From JBBRLG01 sp038231495 (lineage in GTDB: Bacteria; Planctomycetota; Planctomycetia; Gemmatales; Gemmataceae): a DNA stretch of 23,437 nt. The notes under the pieces were generated by a model. The model made no database searches. It was not told the DNA's origin and saw nothing but the letters and a program-made list of their open reading frames with translations. The stretch lies in NCBI GenBank assembly GCA_038231495.1, contig JBBRLG010000038.1, forward strand, positions 1-23,437, read 5' to 3'. Below, one piece after another: positions 1 through 6,803 of this stretch; the first letter of the stretch is position 1, and the number at the start of each line of letters is the position of its first letter. Made by a program: the position numbers and the translations under genes.

Positions 1-9
1 CCCGGGCGG

Positions 10-106
10 TTGGGGGGGGGGGTGTGGGGGGGTGGGGGCCGTCAGGGGGCCCACCCCCCCCTTATGTTTTCCACCCGCTCGCCCCCCCCCCCCCCCCCCC
101 CCCCCC
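10..106. repeat. G-rich and C-rich homopolymer tracts
   Basis: G runs broken by single T or C bases fill roughly 10-50. An uninterrupted run of 25 C occupies 82-106. The block ends about 110 bases before the fabH start. Such tracts can form quadruplex or i-motif structures and are prone to length change by replication slippage and to sequencing error. No gene is supported here: the in-frame upward extension of fabH would be Gly/Pro low-complexity sequence. Confidence 0.85.
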
Positions 107-160
107 GACACCCGACACATGTTCCTCCCGACCCCCGACACCCGACACCCGACACCCGAT
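104..160. repeat. CCCGACA heptamer tandem repeat
   Basis: Units of CCCGACA lie at 104-110 and 111-117, and after a short interruption at 134-140, 141-147 and 148-154. Degenerate edge copies are CCCGAC at 127 and CCCGAT at 155. Short tandem heptamers of this kind are a familiar feature of planctomycete intergenic DNA (recollection, not searched). The array runs into the candidate fabH promoter. Confidence 0.85.
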
Positions 161-170
161 CCTCTATAGT
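142..170 (+). promoter_or_regulatory. possible sigma70-type promoter of fabH
   Basis: CCGACA at 142-147 matches the -35 consensus TTGACA at 4 of 6 positions. TATAGT at 165-170 matches the -10 consensus at 5 of 6. The spacer is exactly 17 bases. The -35-like hexamer is supplied by the heptamer array itself. Transcription would begin near 177, about 40 bases before the chosen fabH start. Only sequence matching supports this. Confidence 0.35.
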
Positions 171-219
171 ACCTGTTGACCGCGCCCTTTCCGCTCCCCG
201 TTGCAAGTGGTCCGGATTC

Positions 220-1242
220 ATGAGTGATGAACGTATTCCCCTCCCGCGCCCGCGCTGCCGCAGTCTGATGGGGGTGCGCATCCTGGGGACCGGCCATTAC
301 GTCCCGGACATTGTCGTTACCAACGAACACCTGTTCCACAAGTTCGGCTTCGATTCCGACTGGATCGTCAAGCGCACCGGCATTCTCGAACGTCGGCACG
401 CCCTGCCGCACCAGGCCACCAGCGACCTGTGCCACGAAGCCGCCGTCCGCTGCATCGCCAACGCCAACGTCGATCCCAAGGACATCGACCTCGTCGTCCT
501 CGCCACTTTTACGCCGGACATGGCGTTTCCCTCGACCGCCTGTTTGGTGCAAGATCGGCTGAAACTCAGCGCGGCCGCGATGGAAGTCGAGGCCGCGTGC
601 GCCGGCTTCATGTACGCGCTCATCACCGGCGCGGCCTACATCGCCTCGGGGGCCAGCGACCTGGCGCTCATCATCGGTGGCGACTGCAACTCGCGCATCC
701 TGAACCCCAACGACATCAAGACCTACCCGCTGTTCGGCGACGGCGCCGGTGCCGTGCTGTTGACGCGCGGCCGTCCGGACCAGGGGCTGGTCAGCTTCAG
801 CCTGGGCGCGGACGGCGGCGGCGGCGATCTGTTGAGCCGGCCCGCGTGCGGCAGCCGTTTGCCGCCGACGGCCGAGTTGATCGACAAGGGGCTGCACTAC
901 ATGCACATGGACGGCCGGGCCGTATTCCGCTGGGCCGTGGCGATCCTGTGCGACACCATTCAGGACGTGCTCAAGGCGGCCAACCTGCAACCCAACGACG
1001 TCGATCTCTACATTCCCCACCAGGCCAACATCCGCATCATCAACGCCGCCATCGACGTGCTGCACATCCCGCGCACGCGCGTCTTCAACAACCTGGACCG
1101 TTACGGCAACACGTCGGCGGGGTCGATCCCGCTGGCGTTGTCGGAGGCGGTCCAGGAGGACCGCGTGCGGCCCGGCGGCCTGATGGTGATGAGCGGCTTC
1201 GGCGCCGGCCTGGCGTGGGGCACCGCCGTCATGCGCTGGTGA
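220..1242 (+). CDS. fabH: 3-oxoacyl-ACP synthase III (FabH, KAS III)
   Basis: This 340-aa protein is a condensing enzyme of the thiolase fold. The family joins acetyl-CoA (or another acyl-CoA) to malonyl-ACP in the cytoplasm to start type II fatty acid synthesis. The triad is complete: Cys127 in EAACAGF, His267 in IPHQANIRI and Asn297 in RYGNTSAG. The FGDGAGAVLL motif and the C-terminal GFGAGLAWG are also typical. E. coli FabH is about 317 aa. Two starts are possible: ATG 220, used here, adds a leader ending in PRCRSL, while ATG 268 (324 aa) begins MGVRILGTG, exactly where family members usually start. Neither has a strong Shine-Dalgarno site. The next gene follows after 39 bases and could be co-transcribed. 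The usual plsX and fabD neighbours are absent. Specificity for straight or branched primers cannot be read from the sequence. Confidence 0.93.
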   Translation: MSDERIPLPRPRCRSLMGVRILGTGHYVPDIVVTNEHLFHKFGFDSDWIVKRTGILERRHALPHQATSDLCHEAAVRCIANANVDPKDIDLVVLATFTPDMAFPSTACLVQDRLKLSAAAMEVEAACAGFMYALITGAAYIASGASDLALIIGGDCNSRILNPNDIKTYPLFGDGAGAVLLTRGRPDQGLVSFSLGADGGGGDLLSRPACGSRLPPTAELIDKGLHYMHMDGRAVFRWAVAILCDTIQDVLKAANLQPNDVDLYIPHQANIRIINAAIDVLHIPRTRVFNNLDRYGNTSAGSIPLALSEAVQEDRVRPGGLMVMSGFGAGLAWGTAVMRW

Positions 1243-1281
1243 AACCCGGTCCGACGACACCGCAACAAGACGAAACCTCCC

Positions 1282-2514
1282 ATGTCCGACGCACTGCTGA
1301 CCTGTCCCTATTGCAACGCCTACGTCAACGTACTGGCTGCCGGCGCGGCGACCCTGACTTGCCCGCGCTGCGGCGAAGTGTTTGCTCCACCGCCGCGCGG
1401 TTCCTACGCCGGCTCACCGTCCCCGACCGGCCCGGCGCTCGAAGCGATTGCCGGTGACACCCCGTTGTCACCACGCGAGAAGCCGCGCGGCCGCAACCGC
1501 CTCGTCGGCCTGGCTCTGCTCGGCCTCATGGTCGCGATGGGTGCCACGTCGCTGACCTACGCGCTGCTGACGACCGACCTGCGCCGCGCCCACGACACCG
1601 GGCGCAGCCAGACCGCCGGCAACCTGCCCATCCCGACCGGGGCCGCCACCCTGCCGGATAACGGCCCGACCGCGCCGGCGAAGCTCGACGCCCTGGCCTA
1701 TTTGCCGCGCGACACGAGCCTCGTCATCGGCGTCCACCTGGCCGAGATCGACGCGACGAAGGCGGGCCGGGATGCCTTATTGGATCAACCATTCGCAGTT
1801 GGCCCGGTGCGGGTATCGATCGACGGCCTGCTGCGCTGGACGGGCTTCACCCGCGCCGAGGTGCATCACCTCGCGATCGGCGTCAAACTCGACGACCCCC
1901 TGCCGCCGCGCGTGGAACTGGTTGTCCACACGAAAGCCGCTCACGACGCCGACGCCGTTCGCAAGAAACTGAAGGCGGTGCGCGCTGCCACGGACGGCAA
2001 GCGGCGCATCGACACTTTCCCGCTGGGCGATACGCCCTTCAGTCCGGCCTTGTGGTGCGCGGACGACGGCCATACATTCGTCTTTGGCCTGGTGCCGTCG
2101 GACGTGAAGGCCGCGCTGCCGGAGCCACGTCGCGACCTGGGCCAGTTGCCGCGCGAAATCCGCGAAGTGCTCCAAGAGCGCGTCGGCAGCGTTGGCCCGC
2201 TGTGGGTGGCGGCCACGGCGGACGACTGGTCCAAAACGCTGGCGGCGGATCTGTTGGCGAAAATGAAAGCCGAGGACCGCGACCGGCTGAAGCAAGTCCA
2301 CACCTTCGCCGCTTGGGTGCAGTTGGACCCGGACGTGACGGTCCGCGGCGCGTTCGACTGCCGCGACGAGAAGGACGCGAAGGCGTTGGCGGCTTACTTT
2401 CTGGGATTGGGAAAAGGGGACAAACCGGACCTGAAAACCGCGTTGGAAGGCGGCTGGCTCACGCTGCAATGGCGGACGAAGGTAGAGACGATTTTGAAGG
2501 CGCTGGAGAAGTAA
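1282..2514 (+). CDS. zinc-ribbon, single-pass membrane protein of unknown function
   Basis: This 410-aa protein is not recognised as a named family. Residues 8-30 hold a four-cysteine zinc ribbon (CPYC, then CPRC), like those used by planctomycetes on many membrane proteins. A Pro/Gly-rich linker follows, then one hydrophobic helix at about 74-97. The remaining 310 residues should lie outside the cytoplasm. This outer part starts LAYLPRDTSLVIGVHLAEID, resembling the opening of DUF3352-type domains and of the exported protein encoded at 6804. No catalytic motif is evident. The ribbon would sit in the cytoplasm, so a sensor or scaffold role is conceivable but is a guess. It starts 39 bases after fabH on the same strand with no clear ribosome site. 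It converges on the antitoxin-like gene at 2554-2790. Confidence 0.85.
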   Translation: MSDALLTCPYCNAYVNVLAAGAATLTCPRCGEVFAPPPRGSYAGSPSPTGPALEAIAGDTPLSPREKPRGRNRLVGLALLGLMVAMGATSLTYALLTTDLRRAHDTGRSQTAGNLPIPTGAATLPDNGPTAPAKLDALAYLPRDTSLVIGVHLAEIDATKAGRDALLDQPFAVGPVRVSIDGLLRWTGFTRAEVHHLAIGVKLDDPLPPRVELVVHTKAAHDADAVRKKLKAVRAATDGKRRIDTFPLGDTPFSPALWCADDGHTFVFGLVPSDVKAALPEPRRDLGQLPREIREVLQERVGSVGPLWVAATADDWSKTLAADLLAKMKAEDRDRLKQVHTFAAWVQLDPDVTVRGAFDCRDEKDAKALAAYFLGLGKGDKPDLKTALEGGWLTLQWRTKVETILKALEK

Positions 2515-2553
2515 TGAAACTCGTGTCAAGCAATACGGTTCGGCGGGGCACGG

Positions 2554-2790
2554 TCAAAACCTCCGACCGGTGAATCCTTCAACGTCTTCGGAGCTTAACC
2601 GATCGCCCCAATTTTCAGCGTTGGCCTCCGCCCATTCCGCCAAGCTTGTGCGCGGCGGCTTGGATTCCTCACGTTGGGGAGAAGCGACCGTTACCAGCAG
2701 TTCAACTGGACCAGTTGGCACTTCTGGCGGTAAGGTCAGGACGACGCAATGGTCGTCTTTGACATCGGCCGTAACACGAAAAGTGACCAT
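2554..2790 (-). CDS. small antitoxin-like protein, apparently without a toxin partner
   Basis: This 78-aa protein begins MVTFRVTADVKDDHCVVLTL and ends DVEGFTGRRF. The N-terminal half is beta-rich with an LPPEVPTGPVEL segment. The C-terminal half is charged and likely helical (SLAEWAEANAENWGD). This layout resembles small planctomycete antitoxin-like proteins that precede PIN-domain toxins; the likeness is from memory. The start is well supported by GGGGAG about eight bases upstream. Downstream on the same strand only 39 bases remain before the convergent stop of the previous gene, so no toxin follows. It may be a solitary antitoxin, a remnant of a pair, or an unrelated regulator. Its base composition is less GC-rich than that of its neighbours. 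Confidence 0.65.
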   Translation of the reverse strand: MVTFRVTADVKDDHCVVLTLPPEVPTGPVELLVTVASPQREESKPPRTSLAEWAEANAENWGDRLSSEDVEGFTGRRF

Positions 2791-3058
2791 AATGAGTCTC
2801 CCCGGGGCGTGGTATAATTGTAATGGGAGAGCGAGCGACTACCAGGGTAGCTGGCGAAAAATTGAATGTCCCTTTTGTTTCCGTTTCATCCCCTTTTCCG
2901 CCAGCCCGTCCCGCATTGACGATTTCTGTCCGTAACTTGCACGACAGCGTTTGACGCCCGACGACGCTTGTTGGCAGGCTTTCCCCGTTAGCAAACGGTG
3001 ATTTCATGCGCAGGCGAGCGACACGGCGGCTTCCGTCCTCCGGCTATGGCGTAATGGA

Positions 3059-4423
3059 TCAATGTCGTCCAAAGGCCAACCACAGCACCGCCGTCACGCA
3101 CAGCGATAGCAGCACCAGGGCGCTCGGAATGCCCACGATCAACGCGATCAACAGCCCCATCGGCAGCGGCTTGCGCGGCGGGCGACCTTCCCGTTCCACC
3201 ACGGCAGCCGCGCCGAAGGCGAACGCCGACTGCTCGGACGATCCCGATACCGGTGCCGGCGTTGCCTCCGGCACCTCTTCCAAAACGAAGCCGTCGTTCG
3301 AGGCGTCTTCCAAAGCGGCCACGGCGATGCGGTAGTTCGTGTCGTTGGGCCGGTCCAACGGCAACGCCGTATCCTCCGTGCCCCAGGCCAGCAACTCCTC
3401 CTGCACCGCACGGGCCGTCGCCGGCCGCTGGTCCGGGTCTTTCGCCATTAGCCGGTGGACGAAATCGACGAAGCCGGTCGGCAACCCCGTCCGCATTTGC
3501 CACAACGGCGTCGGTTCCTCGCTACGGTGGCGTTGCCGTTTCTCCTGGCTGGTGCCGCCGGGGAACGGCGGCTGGCCGCTCAGGGCGTAGTAGAGTGTAC
3601 AGCCCAACGAGTAGAGGTCCGAACGGCAGTCTACCTTCGTCGGGTCGAGCGACTGTTCCGGCGAGATGTAGTCCATCGTGCCGACGATGTAGCCCTGGCC
3701 GCCGACCACCTCGACGTCCGCCTTCTCGCCGGCCACCAGGGCCAGGCCCAGGTCGAGTACCTTGGCGTGGTCGTTCGGCGTCACCATGACGTTCGACGGC
3801 TTGAGGTCGCGGTGGATCAAGCCTTTTTCGTGGGCGTGGCCCAGGCCGGCGGCGACCTCGGCGAGGAGGCGCGCGGCCCGTGCCGCGGGCATCGGCCCGC
3901 CGTCCGCCACGACTCGGTACAGGCTCTTGCCGGGGATGAACTCCATCGCGATGTAATGAACGTCTTGCAACGCGCCCACGTCATACGTCACCGCGACGTG
4001 CGGGTGCGACACGCGCTGGCTCAGTTCCATCTCGCGCAGGAAACGGCTGCGCGTCCGCTCCTCCTGCGCCCGCCGCGACGACAGCACTTTGAGGGCGACC
4101 AACCGGCCGTTGCGGCCGTCGCGCGCCATGTAGACCGCCCCCATGCCGCCTTTGCCGAGCGGCGCGAGGATTTGATAGTTGCCCAGGACCAGGCCGCGGT
4201 GCTGCCCCTGCAACAGCTTGTGCGCCTGAAAGCGCGAGAGTTTGCCGGTTTTGATAAGCAATTCGGACACGGCGTTGGCACCGCCGTCCTTGACGCCGGA
4301 CGGGATGTTCGCCAGGGCGGCCTTGAGTTGGTCGCGGCTGAGGAGGCCGCTGCGCAGAATGGTCTTGAGGAATTCGTCGATCGTCAACTCATCGGTCTTG
4401 GGGGTTGGAGAGGAGGATGCCAT
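3059..4423 (-). CDS. Hanks-type Ser/Thr protein kinase with C-terminal membrane anchor
   Basis: This 454-aa protein kinase phosphorylates Ser/Thr on unknown partners. Residues 1-80 form an N-terminal helical extension (FLKTILRSGLLSRDQL, SRFQAHKLLQG) that I associate with planctomycete kinases. The catalytic domain spans about 83-348 and has all core motifs: glycine loop GKGGMGAVY (90-98), Lys112 in VALKVL, HRDLKPSN with Asp206, DLG with Asp224, and SPE (254-256) in the activation segment. A linker leads to one hydrophobic helix at about 422-450 and four final residues, so nearly the whole protein is cytoplasmic, with no PASTA or other outer sensor domain. Start: ATG at 4423 is preferred; a GTG at 4441 would add six residues. 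About 220 bases separate it from the divergent hydrolase gene. The 268-base gap on its other side shows no feature I can name. Confidence 0.93.
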   Translation of the reverse strand: MASSSPTPKTDELTIDEFLKTILRSGLLSRDQLKAALANIPSGVKDGGANAVSELLIKTGKLSRFQAHKLLQGQHRGLVLGNYQILAPLGKGGMGAVYMARDGRNGRLVALKVLSSRRAQEERTRSRFLREMELSQRVSHPHVAVTYDVGALQDVHYIAMEFIPGKSLYRVVADGGPMPAARAARLLAEVAAGLGHAHEKGLIHRDLKPSNVMVTPNDHAKVLDLGLALVAGEKADVEVVGGQGYIVGTMDYISPEQSLDPTKVDCRSDLYSLGCTLYYALSGQPPFPGGTSQEKRQRHRSEEPTPLWQMRTGLPTGFVDFVHRLMAKDPDQRPATARAVQEELLAWGTEDTALPLDRPNDTNYRIAVAALEDASNDGFVLEEVPEATPAPVSGSSEQSAFAFGAAAVVEREGRPPRKPLPMGLLIALIVGIPSALVLLSLCVTAVLWLAFGRH

Positions 4424-4644
4424 GCCGGCGCTCACGACCACGAAACGGAAGGACGATTACCGCATTCAGCATCCTATCACGGTTGGGTGCGGACGGCTTG
4501 TCTTTTTCCGGCAAGGAGCCGCCGTCCGCCCTCCTTCGCTCCCGGTTTTTCCTTGACCCGTCGGCCGTCCGCCCTTACCACGATAACAGGCAGCCGCCGT
4601 CGTCCACACCCCCAGACGCCCGTTGACCTTCCAAGGAGTGATTC

Positions 4645-6711
4645 GTGACTACCCGCTGGTTTATCGCCCGCCTCCTCGCGCTGTGTACGCCCTTTGCGGT
4701 CCTCGCCGCCTACGCCGACGGACCGGGCGACAACGTTCCGGCCAACGTCCGCCCGGTGCCGCCGCCCGGCGTCGAGATCGCCGCCGCGGCCCGCAACGAG
4801 CTGCAAGCCGGCGTCGAGGCGCTCGGCAAGGACATCGACGAGCTGAAAAAACAGCTCGACCAGAAGCCCCAGCTCGAACTGCTGCCGGACGTGCAGATTT
4901 ATCACAACGCGGTGCGCTACGCACTGACGTACAACGAGTTTTACATCAACAACACTCTCAAGGACGCCGAGCGGCAAAAGGCGATCGACAAGCAAATCGA
5001 CACCGCGCGGAAGCAGCTCAAGCTGGGCACGGAACGGGCCGCGCAACTTAAACAGGGCAAGGCACCGTGGACGACCGAGACCGGCCCCGTCGTCCGCGGC
5101 TACCTCTCCCGGATCGACGGCTCCGTGCAGCCGTACGCCCTGTTCGTGCCGGCGTCGTACCAGCCGAACACGCCGACGCGCTACCGCCTCGACGTGTGGT
5201 GCCACGGCCGCGGCGAGACGTTGACGGAACTGAACTTCCTCGAACAACGGCCCGGTGCCGAGTTCGGGGCGAACACGTTTGTGCTGCACCTGTACGGTCG
5301 CTACTGCTGCGCCAACAAGTTTGCCGGCGAGATCGACTGCCTCGAAGCGATGGCCAACGTCCAGAAGCACTACCCCATCGACGAAAACCGGCGCGTGATC
5401 CGCGGCTTCTCGATGGGCGGGGCGGCGTGCTGGCAGTTCGCCGTCCACTACCCCGGCATGTGGGCGGCGGCGGCCCCCGGCGCAGGCTTCAGCGAAACCA
5501 CCGAGTTTTTGCGGGTCTTCCAGAAGGAGACGATAAAGCTGACGCCTTCCGAGCAGAAGCTGTTGCACTGGTACGACTGCACCGACTACGCCGTCAACCT
5601 GTTCAACCTGCCGACGGTGGCCTACAGCGGCGAGATCGACAACCAGAAGCAGGCCGCCGACATGATGGAGGGTGCCATGAAAAAAGAGGGGCTAACGCTC
5701 GTCCACCTCATCGGCCCCAAGACTGGCCACGCCTACCACCCGCAGACGCGCGTCGAGTTGAACCGCCGTATCGACAAGCTCGCCCAGCGCGGCCGCGACC
5801 CGGTGCCCGGCCACGTCAAGTTCACGACCTGGACGCTGCGCTACAACAAGTGCCTGTGGCTCAAGCTGGAGGGACTGGAAAAGCACTGGGAGCGGGCGAC
5901 CGCGGACGCGACGACACAGGCGGACGAGGTTCAGATTACCACGCAAAACGTGACCGCCCTCAGCCTGAATTTCGGGTCGGGCGAGTGCCCTCTCGACGCG
6001 ACCGACAAGCCGAAAGTGACGATTGACGACCAGGAGTTGGTGGGCACCCCGATCCTGTCGGACCGTTCGTGGACGAGCCATTTCGCCAAGAACAAGGACG
6101 GCAAGTGGGCAACGGTCGCCCAGTTCGACGACAAAGAGTTACGCAAGCGTCCGGGCCTGCAAGGGCCGATCGACGACGCCTTCATGGACAGCTTCCTGAT
6201 GGTCAAGCCGACCGGCAAGGCGCTGAACGAAAAGGTCGGCCAGTGGACGGCGGGCGAGATGGACCACGCGGTCAAGGCGTGGCGTGCCCAGTTCCGCGGC
6301 GAAGCCCGCATCAGGACGGATGCCGACGTGAGCGACGCCGACATCGCGGCCCACAACCTGATACTGTGGGGCGACCCGAGTAGCAACAAGGTCCTGGCGA
6401 AGATCGCGGACAAACTGCCGATCAAATGGAGTGCCGAGGGTGTGCGGGTCGGTAAGCAAGCGTTCAAACCGGACGGCCATGCGCTGGTGCTGATCTATCC
6501 CAACCCGCTGAACCCGAAGCGGTATGTGGTGCTCAACAGCGGCTTCACGTTCCGCGAGTACGATTATTTGAACAACGCCCGGCAGATCGCAAAGTTGCCG
6601 GACTACGCCGTGATTGACCTGGCCACGCCGCCAAATGCACGGGCACCGGGTGCCATCGCGACGGCAGGCTTCTTCGACGACGATTGGAAGCTGGTGGAGG
6701 AGAAGAAGTAA
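4645..6711 (+). CDS. exported alpha/beta hydrolase (prolyl-oligopeptidase/esterase-like)
   Basis: This 688-aa protein starts at GTG 4645, supported by AAGGAG about seven bases upstream. Residues 1-25 look like a Sec signal peptide (RWFIARLLALCTPFAVLAAYA). Next comes a helical, charged stretch (about 40-135, probably coiled coil). The hydrolase domain follows at about 150-380. Its likely catalytic residues are Ser256 in GFSMGG, Asp332 in SGEID and His362 in GHAYHP, in the correct order for the fold. The oxyanion side is probably the DVWCHGRGE strand. Residues 400-688 form a second region rich in beta strands without a match I recognise. Related families are CE1-type esterases, PHB depolymerase-like enzymes and S9 peptidases; substrate cannot be decided. 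The enzyme should act in the periplasm or outside the cell. A perfect inverted repeat starts 17 bases after the stop codon. Confidence 0.85.
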   Translation: MTTRWFIARLLALCTPFAVLAAYADGPGDNVPANVRPVPPPGVEIAAAARNELQAGVEALGKDIDELKKQLDQKPQLELLPDVQIYHNAVRYALTYNEFYINNTLKDAERQKAIDKQIDTARKQLKLGTERAAQLKQGKAPWTTETGPVVRGYLSRIDGSVQPYALFVPASYQPNTPTRYRLDVWCHGRGETLTELNFLEQRPGAEFGANTFVLHLYGRYCCANKFAGEIDCLEAMANVQKHYPIDENRRVIRGFSMGGAACWQFAVHYPGMWAAAAPGAGFSETTEFLRVFQKETIKLTPSEQKLLHWYDCTDYAVNLFNLPTVAYSGEIDNQKQAADMMEGAMKKEGLTLVHLIGPKTGHAYHPQTRVELNRRIDKLAQRGRDPVPGHVKFTTWTLRYNKCLWLKLEGLEKHWERATADATTQADEVQITTQNVTALSLNFGSGECPLDATDKPKVTIDDQELVGTPILSDRSWTSHFAKNKDGKWATVAQFDDKELRKRPGLQGPIDDAFMDSFLMVKPTGKALNEKVGQWTAGEMDHAVKAWRAQFRGEARIRTDADVSDADIAAHNLILWGDPSSNKVLAKIADKLPIKWSAEGVRVGKQAFKPDGHALVLIYPNPLNPKRYVVLNSGFTFREYDYLNNARQIAKLPDYAVIDLATPPNARAPGAIATAGFFDDDWKLVEEKK

Positions 6712-6728
6712 TTCGGCTACCTTGATCT

Positions 6729-6790
6729 TGTGGGTCAGGATGCCGATCCTGACACGGTAGCGGCTGTCAGGATCGGCATCCTGACCCACA
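6729..6790. repeat. perfect 26-bp inverted repeat abutting a ribosome site
   Basis: The arms at 6729-6754 and 6765-6790 are perfect reverse complements, with a 10-base loop. Each arm is itself nearly palindromic (CAGGAT gccg ATCCTG), so a cruciform or two small hairpins are also possible. The right arm ends one base before the AAGGAGG ribosome site (6792-6798) of the next gene. There is no T-run, so a simple intrinsic terminator is unlikely. A diverged copy of the arm lies at 16216-16239. Confidence 0.9.
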
Positions 6791-6803
6791 TAAGGAGGTT
6801 TCC

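Noticed and set aside
104..160. CRISPR array
   Set aside because: The repeat unit is only seven bases and has no spacers.
10..219. N-terminal extension of FabH to position 10
   Set aside because: It would translate G/C homopolymers and the heptamer array into Gly/Pro-rich sequence unlike any FabH.
3455..4648. Long plus-strand open frame (397 codons) opposite the kinase gene
   Set aside because: The kinase motifs on the minus strand are complete; this frame is its antisense shadow.
4645..6711. Calling the exported hydrolase a PHB depolymerase or a peptidase
   Set aside because: Only the generic Ser-Asp-His order is visible; nothing defines the substrate.
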